From assembly GCA_934476675.1 (NCBI GenBank), contig CAKSOE010000055.1:1-5926 (forward strand): 5,926 bases of DNA, read 5' to 3'. Positions 1 through 5,857 of this stretch are shown here, one piece after another. The translations under genes and the position numbers were made by a program. The notes under the pieces are model-generated. The model did no database searches. It saw nothing but the letters and a program-made list of their open reading frames with translations, and had not been told where the DNA came from. The first letter of the stretch is position 1. Every line of letters begins with the position of its first letter. The DNA comes from an uncultured Clostridia bacterium. Lineage in GTDB: Bacteria > Bacillota > Clostridia > UBA1381.

Positions 1-608
1 CTTACATTTCTCCTTCCGCTGTTTTTCTTTTTTATATTATTTGAATTTTTTAGCACTTCAATACCATATTTATTTACGATAAATGCGTTGGTTATGAGCA
101 TGACAACACTATCCTTCATAATCTCCGGCTCTGCCAAGTCTTCTATTGAAAGTCTGTCCGAGCCGTATAATATAAAGCGTATAGCCTGATAAATGTCATA
201 CACATCTTCATCATCCGAGTGGGTATCAAGCTTATCTGTCATAAGTTCATCGTCTGTAATAACACTCCTTGCCTGTTCCCATAAATATTCGTTTGCCGAC
301 AAGAGGAAAATCGCCGCAATGTTTTTGTTTGATTCAATTACCTCATAACCGTTTTTTACCGCAAATTTATAAAAGTTATTGAATCGGCTTTTATGCCTGT
401 CATCCGTAAATAACATCCTATAAACATCCCCTCCGTTAATTTCAATTATTTTTTTATATAGTTTCTCTGCACTGTTTTCACCGAATATATCTTCCAGCAT
501 CCCATAAAACCGATAATCAAATATGTGATTGTCTTTGAATCCGGGAATTTCCTGCATCATAGATTCATACCTTGCAAGTCTTGTGCAGAGCAAGAAAAGT
601 TTGCCCAT
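1..608 (-). CDS. Partial small conserved protein, DUF6075-like (C-terminus off left edge)
   Basis: The frame opens at ATG 608-606 and stays open for 202 codons to the window edge, so the C-terminus is missing. The start abuts the TAG stop of the preceding gene (609-611) with no gap, and a GGAG-containing stretch lies just upstream inside that gene's last codons; this fixes the start and implies translational coupling. Residues 1-60 are helical-looking and unfamiliar. Residues about 64-185 (a segment with FTDDRHKSRF, then AAIFLLSANEYLW, then IRFILYG, then a late hydrophobic helix ending in KYG) resemble the DUF6075 pattern of small proteins on clostridial mobile elements; this is from memory and tentative. 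The last visible residues are basic (KKKNSGRR), suggesting the true end is near. No catalytic motif, signal peptide or membrane helix is seen. Function unknown. Confidence 0.8.
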   Translation of the reverse strand, partial: MGKLFLLCTRLARYESMMQEIPGFKDNHIFDYRFYGMLEDIFGENSAEKLYKKIIEINGGDVYRMLFTDDRHKSRFNNFYKFAVKNGYEVIESNKNIAAIFLLSANEYLWEQARSVITDDELMTDKLDTHSDDEDVYDIYQAIRFILYGSDRLSIEDLAEPEIMKDSVVMLITNAFIVNKYGIEVLKNSNNIKKKNSGRRNV

Positions 609-1037
609 CTACACCTGCTCCGTTCCCCCGGTCTGATAGCTTGTCTGCGTAAACAGCTTGTACCATTTTTCCACCGCATTAAGCTCTATATCAAAATCAC
701 GGAATGCGTTTTCAAAGATTTCAAGATAATTTACAATCTCAAACGGATCGTATTTTACCTTTGCAAGACACCATTCAAGGCTGCTGCAATCAAAGCCGCC
801 GTCATCGCCTACGCTGTAATCAAGTGTATCTCTGAAATCTTCTGTCAATTCCTTTGTATAGTCTACAACCTTTTCTACTATCTCTACCACTTTTTTTAGG
901 CGAATATCGTCATTTTCAAATAAATCCGTTATATCACATTTTTCTGTCCGTATCATCAAATCTATGTCATCTGACAATAGTTGAAAATTTTCGATTTCCT
1001 TCCTTATATCTTTTACAACCTCTATATTTCTTCTCAT
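609..1037 (-). CDS. Hypothetical acidic protein, 142 aa, operon member
   Basis: I do not recognise this protein. It starts at ATG 1037-1035, preceded by a strong AGGAGG site (1046-1051) 8 nt away, and ends at TAG 609-611, immediately before the next ATG. Residues 1-70 are rich in charged residues with regularly spaced Ile, Leu and Val (for example VVEIVEKVV), consistent with one or two long amphipathic helices and possibly a coiled coil. Residues 75-105 hold an acidic, Cys-containing stretch (GDDGGFDCSS), but there is no CxxC pair to suggest metal binding. The C-terminal part is aromatic-rich (FRDFDIELNAVEKWYKLF). No signal peptide or membrane segment is seen, so it is probably cytoplasmic. 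The 14-nt gap to the upstream gene and 0-nt gap to the downstream gene place it in the same operon. Coding potential is well supported by the binding site and packing; function is not. Confidence 0.85.
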   Translation of the reverse strand: MRRNIEVVKDIRKEIENFQLLSDDIDLMIRTEKCDITDLFENDDIRLKKVVEIVEKVVDYTKELTEDFRDTLDYSVGDDGGFDCSSLEWCLAKVKYDPFEIVNYLEIFENAFRDFDIELNAVEKWYKLFTQTSYQTGGTEQV

Positions 1038-1051
1038 TGTATTATCCTCCT

Positions 1052-2074
1052 CTACATTTTCATATTTTGTTCCTGTTCGCTTTCGTTATTGAACCATTTA
1101 TCCCAATCCTCTGCCGGGCAGTATCCGGCAAGTGCTTTTGAAAACTCCTCCAGCCGTTCACATTCAACATTGCTGCATTGAATCTGCAAACCGTAGCTGC
1201 CTTCATATATCTGCTCCACTCTTGCTGCAAGGACATCTGCCCACTCGGTTCTGCCTTCAGCGGTAAAATTGTCATATGACAAATCTTCTATTGTTGCCAA
1301 ATCATGTTCAACCTCATTATGTACAATATGAACACTTGAAAGACTTACGCCCTTTAACAAATCACCAAGCGTTATATTTGAGAGCGTCTGATCAAGCGGC
1401 ACTTTGGAGAATGAATTACCAACCGATGCAATGTCCGGCAGATATGTTCCGAGCATTTCGGGTGCAACAAACAATTTTGTTCCGTCTGCCCCCTCAAACA
1501 TCATATTTTCAGCTGTTACCTTAAATGTATAGATTTTGCCTTCGTTCTCATATCTGTCGCCGTCAATATAATAATTGTGCGCCTCCGGCAAAGTTTTTCT
1601 TGCAATTTCCTCCACCCTTTCGGTCAGCTTGCCGTATTCATCACGAAACCGCTTGGCATTAAGGTACTGTGGTTTTTGAAAGCGTTTATCATAGCAATAG
1701 ATATAAAAGTCATAATTTCCGCTATCCGAAATCGTCCTTATATCGTACTCATAATTTTCGCTTTCGACAAACATTCCGTGCGAATTGCTCTCGAATGTAT
1801 CAAGCTTTAATTGCTCGTTCCCATATACAAAACTTCGCATATATGCCCTGTCGGTCAAAAGCCGTTCCCGCAAAAAGTTCATAACATCATCAAATTCTGT
1901 TTTAAACGGTTCTTTATTTAGCTTTTCATTTTTGTCAAACCACGATGTATAGAACTCATTACCGTTTCTTCCGAAGTCGCCTCTTAAATATCCAATCAAA
2001 CCCCTTGTCTGCTCTGCGTTGGTATTGTCAAAAAAGTTTTCTTTTCTTGTATGATAAAAATTAAATCTGAACAT
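1052..2074 (-). CDS. Conserved mobilome protein of unknown function, 340 aa, two-part architecture
   Basis: Start is ATG 2074-2072, inside the last codons of the preceding gene (14-nt overlap, 2061-2074). A GAGGGAG stretch sits about 12 nt upstream, a long spacing that fits re-initiation from the overlapping gene. The N-terminal part (about residues 1-150) opens FRFNFYHTRKENFFDN and carries GYLRGDFGRNGNEF (28-41), WFDKNEKLN (45-53) and later a Tyr-rich NYDFYIYCYD strand. I recall this pattern from uncharacterised proteins on Lachnospiraceae and Ruminococcaceae mobile elements, without a known activity. The C-terminal part (about 245-330) looks like a separate domain with LSSVHIVHNEVEHDLATI, TAEGRTEWADVLAARV (near 271-286), an SYG, and a WDKWF near the end (324-328). 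The tail is acidic and Gln-rich. No signal peptide, membrane helix or nuclease/ATPase motif is visible. A role in element establishment or host interaction is only inferred from neighbours. Confidence 0.88.
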   Translation of the reverse strand: MFRFNFYHTRKENFFDNTNAEQTRGLIGYLRGDFGRNGNEFYTSWFDKNEKLNKEPFKTEFDDVMNFLRERLLTDRAYMRSFVYGNEQLKLDTFESNSHGMFVESENYEYDIRTISDSGNYDFYIYCYDKRFQKPQYLNAKRFRDEYGKLTERVEEIARKTLPEAHNYYIDGDRYENEGKIYTFKVTAENMMFEGADGTKLFVAPEMLGTYLPDIASVGNSFSKVPLDQTLSNITLGDLLKGVSLSSVHIVHNEVEHDLATIEDLSYDNFTAEGRTEWADVLAARVEQIYEGSYGLQIQCSNVECERLEEFSKALAGYCPAEDWDKWFNNESEQEQNMKM

Positions 2075-2786
2075 TCTCGTTTATCACTCCCTCGGATATT
2101 TTCTTGTAGTCAGCGTCTTCTCTGATGTTTTGATGGATAATGTCAAGCACCATGCTTATAACCGCATCAGCTTTGAACTTAACCTCATTGTTATTGTACG
2201 GTTCCTTTTTTACGGCATCATCGAGCATATCCACACACTCGACAACCGCTATATCGTGGTTATCATTCAGTATCCTCAAATCGTCAATACAGACAAGTCT
2301 GATTTCATTCTTCATTCTTGAGGTCATCTCAGCCATATCCCGAATGATTTTATCCTTTATGCAATTATCTGCCGTATCGTCATAGCCTTTGCTCTTTCGG
2401 ATTATATACTCCGCCAGAAGTCCTATATCTCTTAAAACTTCTTTTCCCACATCGCTTACCATTGATTTTTCACCTCCGTTGCCGGTCAAAATTATGAACT
2501 TTGATTCACCGTAAGGCTTAACCGTTGACCTTTCCAAAAAGTCTTCGCCCCTTTTTGTGAAGTATGCGGATTCATATTCATTGGCATCTGTTATCTCGCC
2601 GTCCCCGTAAACAAAGCTTTTAACATTTACTTCTACCGTCTCGGTGTCCGGATTGTCTTTCATAAAATTTTGATACTTTACCCAATTTTTAAGATTGGCT
2701 TCTCTTTTCGGAATTCCGCTGCACAAAAAAGTTTCTTTCGGTCCGTTGTCTGCTGATACTGTTACCTGTGAAAATAAAACCGCCAT
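2061..2786 (-). CDS. Hypothetical protein, 241 aa, operon member
   Basis: I do not recognise this family. Start ATG 2786-2784 follows the upstream TAG (2790-2788) after a single nucleotide, and the ribosome binding site GGGAGGG (2794-2800) is embedded in the last codons of the upstream gene, 7 nt away. The stop TAA at 2061-2063 lies within the first codons of the next gene. Residues 1-100 look like a mixed alpha/beta segment with several beta-type runs (AVLFSQVTVSA, TVEVNVKSFVYG, KFIILTGNGG). Residues about 110-241 look mostly helical and acidic, with conserved-looking patches DDLRILNDNHD and AVISMVLDII. GNGG at about 101-104 is too short and lacks the Lys-Ser/Thr needed for a Walker A loop. 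No signal peptide or membrane helix. The C-terminus (GVINENVQI) is partly constrained by overlapping the next start. Confidence 0.86.
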   Translation of the reverse strand: MAVLFSQVTVSADNGPKETFLCSGIPKREANLKNWVKYQNFMKDNPDTETVEVNVKSFVYGDGEITDANEYESAYFTKRGEDFLERSTVKPYGESKFIILTGNGGEKSMVSDVGKEVLRDIGLLAEYIIRKSKGYDDTADNCIKDKIIRDMAEMTSRMKNEIRLVCIDDLRILNDNHDIAVVECVDMLDDAVKKEPYNNNEVKFKADAVISMVLDIIHQNIREDADYKKISEGVINENVQI

Positions 2787-2787
2787 T

Positions 2788-3246
2788 CTACATCCCTCCC
2801 ATCAGCATTCCGCAATCTTCATCAATATCCTGCTCTTTTTCCGGTAACGATTCGGACTCCTGAACCTGTTCGCCCGCAAGCTCATCATACTTTGCTTTCA
2901 TATATTCCGCCGGCGATATTTCAAGCGCCCGACCTGCCGCTTTATATGACGGAAGTCCGTTTTCGTTCTTAAACTCCTTTTGTGTCGGAATTCTGTTATT
3001 TTTTTCGATGAAGCTGTCTATTGCCTCGCTGACTTCCTTTGCATCCCACATCTTCGGCTGATTCCGGTTTTCTTTATTCTCTTGATCTGATTCCGACTGT
3101 GCTGTTTGTTTTGCCTCCTGTGATTCCCGCAGTTCTTTTAAGGTCAAGGATTCTATATATCCTCTCTTTGTAGTACCCAACTCTTTAACTCTTTCGGTTA
3201 TTGCATCAAACAAGTCATCATCAATCTGCACCGCAAAAACTCTCAT
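2788..3246 (-). CDS. Ribbon-helix-helix type DNA-binding protein with C-terminal HNH-repeat-like segment, 152 aa
   Basis: The start chosen is ATG 3246-3244, one nucleotide after the ardA stop, with GGGGGGA (3254-3260) 7 nt upstream. An in-frame ATG at 3291 would add 15 residues buried in ardA and has no comparable site. Residues 2-8 (RVFAVQI) form a short polar/hydrophobic strand, followed by two helices (LFDAITERVKEL, then TTKRGYIESLTLKEL), which is the layout of Arc/MetJ/CopG ribbon-helix-helix proteins. These bind DNA as dimers, so autoregulation of the operon is a reasonable inference. A Gln/Glu/Lys linker (about 40-65) leads to residues about 67-115 with W, KNNRIPTQKEF, GLPSY and an Ala/Arg helix. 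That recalls the homing-endonuclease-associated (HNH) repeat, a small DNA-contacting module without nuclease activity of its own. No His-Asn-His catalytic core is visible. The C-terminus is strongly acidic, ending MGGM. Confidence 0.85.
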   Translation of the reverse strand: MRVFAVQIDDDLFDAITERVKELGTTKRGYIESLTLKELRESQEAKQTAQSESDQENKENRNQPKMWDAKEVSEAIDSFIEKNNRIPTQKEFKNENGLPSYKAAGRALEISPAEYMKAKYDELAGEQVQESESLPEKEQDIDEDCGMLMGGM

Positions 3247-3247
3247 A

Positions 3248-4390
3248 TCACATTCCCCCCATCGTAATTTCTTCGGACTGATTATCTTCATTTAATATTT
3301 CAACCAGTGTCGTTCCTTCCAACAAAACTGCACCGTTATCACAGAATTTGCAGTCACTGTTATCCATAATAGCCTCCGCATATTGCTCAAACATAAAGAA
3401 ATCCGCAATATCCGAATGTATGTGATAATCTTCATTTTCATCTATTAAGGCACGTCCCAGGCTTTCTGCATCATACACATTATCATAATATCGGAAATTA
3501 TCCATGTTTTCTTGAAGCTTTATAATCGATGCACTGTCATGTTTGCCCGCAAATTCAATAACGGCCTCTAATTTATCAAGCTCATTATTTCTTTCGGCTT
3601 TTTCAACTGCCCACATAACATTGTTCGCCGCATAGAGATTTTCGTTTGATGCAACATCACTGATTTTTTCAAACCACAAATTGTCCAACTCTATCTCCTT
3701 AATGTCAACGCTGCACTCGGCTATATTGGTTGTTCCAAGCCGTTTTAATGCCTTGTCTATCGAAAGCGATTGCGTCGGAAGATATACATATTCTTTCAGT
3801 CCGCCTCTTTCCAATACAGCCGACATTTTAGAGCAATCGTAACAGTATTCAGGGAAAGTATGACCGTCATATTCATTTATGAACCTCGCCCCCTCATGTT
3901 CAAAGAGCATTCCCTTTTCAGTCATTTTGCTTTTTCCCGAATTCATAAGTTCCCTTCCGATTTTTGCAAGATTAACATTATCCATTTCGCCGGGATTCCA
4001 TCCGATATGTACTGCCTTAAAATGTGTTCTGCCTATACTCTCCATACTGCTCATATCCTGCACAAGCGTGTAATTATTTATGTTATATGTAACATTTATC
4101 ATATCCATTACACTGCGCGACAGTCTTGCTTCACACACAGACTCAAAAATATTTAATTCGTTATTATCAAAACTGTCAAGGCGCTTTGCGAGAAAGTTCA
4201 GTTCATCGACATCTACAAAATCTGTTATAAGTCGTTTTAACGGAGTATAGTCCGTTCCTGTCATGTACTGGCTTGTTTTTAGCTTATCTGCCACTCCCAA
4301 TTCATTAAATCTTACCGACAGATATTCCTCATCACAAGGAAATTTTATGGTTGTTTGATTTTCCTCAAATCTAAAATTGGCTGAAAACAT
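3248..4390 (-). CDS. ardA-like: ArdA-like antirestriction protein with two tandem modules, 380 aa
   Basis: ArdA proteins are acidic DNA mimics that bind type I restriction-modification enzymes and let incoming mobile DNA escape cleavage. The start at ATG 4390-4388 is preceded by AGGAGG (4399-4404) 8 nt away. The frame is open back to an ATG at 4510 inside the insertion sequence, but that extension is IS and out-of-frame tail sequence. ArdA-like hallmarks are DVDELNFLAKRL (60-71), NELNIFESVCEA (77-88), NINNY (103-107) and then a 'KIGRELM ... fG-like ... INEYDGHTF ... Y' segment. The pattern repeats in the C-terminal half: residues 64-121 align without gaps to 256-313 (NNEL, E-V-E, N-NY versus N-DNF, ESIGR versus ESLGR; about 15 identities of 58 by eye). 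The whole protein is rich in Asp and Glu. It is about twice the length of the classic plasmid ArdA of roughly 165-170 residues. It is now the first intact gene after the IS. Confidence 0.75.
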   Translation of the reverse strand: MFSANFRFEENQTTIKFPCDEEYLSVRFNELGVADKLKTSQYMTGTDYTPLKRLITDFVDVDELNFLAKRLDSFDNNELNIFESVCEARLSRSVMDMINVTYNINNYTLVQDMSSMESIGRTHFKAVHIGWNPGEMDNVNLAKIGRELMNSGKSKMTEKGMLFEHEGARFINEYDGHTFPEYCYDCSKMSAVLERGGLKEYVYLPTQSLSIDKALKRLGTTNIAECSVDIKEIELDNLWFEKISDVASNENLYAANNVMWAVEKAERNNELDKLEAVIEFAGKHDSASIIKLQENMDNFRYYDNVYDAESLGRALIDENEDYHIHSDIADFFMFEQYAEAIMDNSDCKFCDNGAVLLEGTTLVEILNEDNQSEEITMGGM

Positions 4391-4403
4391 TTCCACTCCC
4401 TCC

Positions 4404-4471
4404 TCACATTGTTTGTTCTTGTACCGATTCTTCTGTCGGCTCATCTGATGTTTCTTCCTGCTGTTCTTTTT
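4404..4471 (-). pseudogene. Orphaned 3' tail of the IS-disrupted gene
   Basis: This is the left remnant of the gene split by the insertion sequence, including the left copy of the 8-bp target duplication (4464-4471). In the restored frame the codons from 4463 to 4404 encode QQEETSDEPTEESVQEQTM and a TGA stop at 4406-4404. The stop overlaps the ribosome binding site of ardA, so before the insertion the two genes were probably translationally coupled. The remnant has no start of its own in this frame, so it is no longer translated as such. The acidic, low-complexity composition suggests a flexible tail; the family cannot be named from it. Confidence 0.8.
4464..4471. repeat. Left target-site duplication, TTCTTTTT
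   Basis: An 8-bp direct repeat, identical to 5850-5857, abutting the left inverted repeat. An 8-bp duplication is typical for ISL3-family insertion. That both copies are still identical suggests a fairly recent insertion without later rearrangement, although 8 bp is weak evidence of age. Confidence 0.93.
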
Positions 4472-4502
4472 GGCTGTATAATAAATGTTGTGGTGAAAAA
4501 AA
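4472..4502 (+). repeat. Left terminal inverted repeat (IRL) of the IS
   Basis: Aligned from the outer tip with the reverse complement of the right end, positions 1-4 (GGCT) and 16-26 (GTTGTGGTGAA) are identical and 28-31 are A in both. Mismatches cluster at positions 5-15. In this copy that divergent stretch contains TATAAT (4477-4482, plus strand), a perfect -10 hexamer pointing into the element. Confidence 0.9.
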
Positions 4503-4527
4503 GAGAGCATAAATTCTGAAAATCCTG

Positions 4528-4533
4528 TATAAT
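4528..4533 (+). promoter_or_regulatory. Possible resident -10 element for the transposase
   Basis: TATAAT lies 22 nt before the transposase ribosome binding site, with TG directly in front of it. No good -35 hexamer is found 16-18 nt upstream (the region reads GAGCAT), so on its own this would be a weak promoter, as expected for a transposase. An upstream in-frame ATG at 4532 overlaps this hexamer, which argues that it is not the translation start. Confidence 0.45.
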
Positions 4534-4570
4534 GGTTTTAGACACTCACCAATTAGGAGGTTTTCATTTT

Positions 4571-5785
4571 ATGCTCTATACTGATTATACACAAAAACTG
4601 CTGAATTTGCAAGGGGTTTTGGTTAAAAAGGTGACTTCTGTTCACTCTTTCACCATGATTGACATTGAAATGCCTGTAACTCCTCATGCCTGCCCTCACT
4701 GCGGTACTCACACCTCATATATCCACGACTACCGCAAACAGCTTATTAAAGATATTCCCGCTTTCGGGCAGTCTGTTATCCTCAATTACAGACGCAGACG
4801 ATACCGCTGTCCCCATTGCGGCAAATGCTTCTCCGAGCAGCATCCCTTTGTCCCGCGATACCACCGCATGACAAGCCGCTTGGTTGCTCATATAATCAAT
4901 CAGCTCAGAAGTGAATGTTCTTTCACTTCCGTCGCTAAATCCGTTAATCTGTCTGTTTCCACAGTTATACGGGTTTTCGATATACTGAGCTTCCCTCGTC
5001 CCAAGAAGCTTCCTCATGTATTCGCCATCGACGAATTTAAGGGCAATACCGGCAATATCAAATATCAGTGCATCATCACCGATCCTGCATCTAAGCGCGT
5101 ACTTGACATTCTGCCCGACAGAAGTCAGCAGCAGCTTATTGACTACCTGAAACAATGGGATTCCAAAAGCCGTAAACGCGTTCGATACTTCGTAAGTGAT
5201 ATGTGGCAGCAATACACTGATATTGCTTCTGCTTTCTTCAAAAATGCCACACAGATTATTGACCGTTATCACTTTATCAGGCAGGTACTATGGGCATCCG
5301 ATAATGTACGAAAGCGTGTTCAGAAGCTATATGGTGACAGAAACCGAAAGCTGTTCAAACACTCTAAACGGCTTTTGATTAAGCGTTCATCAAAGCTGAA
5401 AGACTACGAGGCAGAACGCATTAATGCTATGATGTACATATCCGATGAGCTTAGGCAAGCATACTACCTCAAAGAGGCATTCTATACCGTCATAGATGCA
5501 CAAAGCCGTGAAGAAGCCAAAAGACTTATGGCTGACTGGATACTATCGGCGCAAAACAGCGGTATTCCCGAATACACCGCATGCTCAAATACGCTCATCA
5601 ATTGGCAGACCGGAATATTGAACTCATTTGATGTTCCGTACTCTAACGGTTTCACCGAAGGCTGCAACAACAAGATTAAGGTGATTAAACGCAACGCTTA
5701 CGGCTATCGTAATTTTGAGCGCTTCAGAAAGCGTATTCTTCACGCTTTCTCCTACAAAAACGACCTTGCTTTGCAAGGTCATTAA
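4571..5785 (+). CDS. tnpA: ISL3-family DDE transposase, 404 aa, intact
   Basis: This enzyme cuts and joins the IS ends to move the element. The start at ATG 4571 is chosen because AGGAGG (4555-4560) lies 10 nt upstream; the longer frame from 4532 has no such site. Domains in order: an N-terminal zinc-binding region with CPHC (41-44) and CPHC (80-83), separated by a basic stretch (YRRRRYRC); a helix-turn-helix at about 113-137 (FTSVAKSVNLSVSTVIRVFD), likely binding the inverted repeats; then a DDE catalytic core. I assign D154 (AIDEF), D210 (SDMWQQY) and E363 (NGFTEGCNNKIK). The ISL3-typical 'DRYHFIRQV' sits at 231-239, and the C-terminus has NAYGYRNFERFRKRIL. Length is within the usual ISL3 range (about 400-440). 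No frameshift or internal stop is present. The product should act on this element's own ends and related copies. Confidence 0.95.
   Translation: MLYTDYTQKLLNLQGVLVKKVTSVHSFTMIDIEMPVTPHACPHCGTHTSYIHDYRKQLIKDIPAFGQSVILNYRRRRYRCPHCGKCFSEQHPFVPRYHRMTSRLVAHIINQLRSECSFTSVAKSVNLSVSTVIRVFDILSFPRPKKLPHVFAIDEFKGNTGNIKYQCIITDPASKRVLDILPDRSQQQLIDYLKQWDSKSRKRVRYFVSDMWQQYTDIASAFFKNATQIIDRYHFIRQVLWASDNVRKRVQKLYGDRNRKLFKHSKRLLIKRSSKLKDYEAERINAMMYISDELRQAYYLKEAFYTVIDAQSREEAKRLMADWILSAQNSGIPEYTACSNTLINWQTGILNSFDVPYSNGFTEGCNNKIKVIKRNAYGYRNFERFRKRILHAFSYKNDLALQGH
4584..4612 (-). promoter_or_regulatory. Candidate outward promoter from the IS left end toward ardA
   Basis: On the minus strand TTGCAA (4612-4607) is followed after 17 nt by TATAAT (4589-4584). 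The -10 is perfect and the -35 matches 4 of 6 positions, with ideal spacing. Transcription would leave the IS through its left end and enter ardA about 190 nt later. It lies within the 5' part of the transposase gene, so it would also produce antisense RNA over the transposase start and its ribosome binding site. AT-rich sequence makes chance matches common. Confidence 0.35.
5762..5780 (-). terminator. Hairpin at the transposase 3' end, terminator-like on the minus strand
   Basis: A perfect 8-bp stem, GACCTTGC with a 3-nt loop and GCAAGGTC. On the minus strand it is followed by G and then five Ts (5760-5756), a plausible intrinsic terminator for transcription entering the IS from the disrupted gene. 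On the plus strand it overlaps the last transposase codons and is followed by ATTAATTATC, lacking a clean T run, so plus-strand termination would be weak. Such inward-facing terminators protect an IS from external transcription. Confidence 0.6.
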
Positions 5786-5818
5786 TTATCATTATTCGAT
5801 TGTCTATTCCTTTGCGGA

Positions 5819-5849
5819 TTTTCTTCACCACAACTATTGACAAAGAGCC
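5819..5849 (-). repeat. Right terminal inverted repeat (IRR) of the IS
   Basis: Read inward on the minus strand it begins GGCTCTTTGTCAATAG and continues TTGTGGTGAA. On the plus strand its outer part contains TTGACA (5837-5842), a perfect -35 hexamer pointing out of the element, exactly in the stretch where the two inverted repeats disagree. Confidence 0.9.
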
Positions 5850-5857
5850 TTCTTTTT
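5850..5857. repeat. Right target-site duplication, TTCTTTTT
   Basis: Identical to 4464-4471 and directly abutting the right inverted repeat. Together the two copies define the insertion point precisely and allow the pre-insertion reading frame to be rebuilt. Confidence 0.93.

Larger units (their letters stand above)
4472..5849 (+). mobile_element. Complete ISL3-family insertion sequence, 1378 bp
   Basis: The element is bounded by GGCT...AGCC ends and imperfect inverted repeats (4472-4502 and 5819-5849, 23 of 31 positions matching), flanked by identical 8-bp direct repeats. It holds one transposase gene on the plus strand, occupying most of its length, with a hairpin at its 3' end. Size, duplication length, end sequence and transposase architecture all agree with ISL3. 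It sits antiparallel to the surrounding minus-strand operon and interrupts the last 20 codons, including the stop, of one operon gene. All parts needed for activity look intact, so this is probably a functional copy. I cannot match it to a named element. Confidence 0.94.

Noticed and set aside
2..4. A TAA-like triplet at the extreme left edge as the stop of the leftmost gene
   Set aside because: It is out of frame: the codons read AAT, GTA, AG at 8-1, so the gene continues beyond the window.
525..1181. Plus-strand open frames of 66-124 codons opposite the 142- and 340-residue genes
   Set aside because: They are antisense to coupled genes and rich in Phe, Leu, Cys and Ser as expected from reversed acidic coding sequence. 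They show no ribosome binding sites or family features.
3247..3291. An upstream start for the ribbon-helix-helix protein at ATG 3291
   Set aside because: It would overlap ardA by 44 nt and has no good ribosome binding site, while ATG 3246 has GGGGGGA at 7 nt and starts directly at the predicted beta strand.
3770..4156. A 128-codon plus-strand open frame opposite ardA
   Set aside because: Mirror image of the ArdA-like coding region; its composition (Ile, His, Cys, Phe-rich) and lack of a start context do not suggest a gene.
4391..4510. A 40-residue N-terminal extension of the ArdA-like protein starting at ATG 4510 inside the IS
   Set aside because: The extension crosses the IS end and reads the disrupted gene's acidic tail out of frame, giving an artificial Lys/Arg-rich peptide. 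The ATG at 4390 has a far better ribosome binding site (AGGAGG, 8 nt).
4532..4570. A transposase start at ATG 4532
   Set aside because: It overlaps the likely -10 hexamer and lacks a ribosome binding site; ATG 4571 has AGGAGG at 10 nt.
4715..5272. A 185-codon open frame on the minus strand inside the transposase
   Set aside because: It is fully covered by the well-supported DDE transposase on the other strand; it has no ribosome binding site of note and no recognisable domain.
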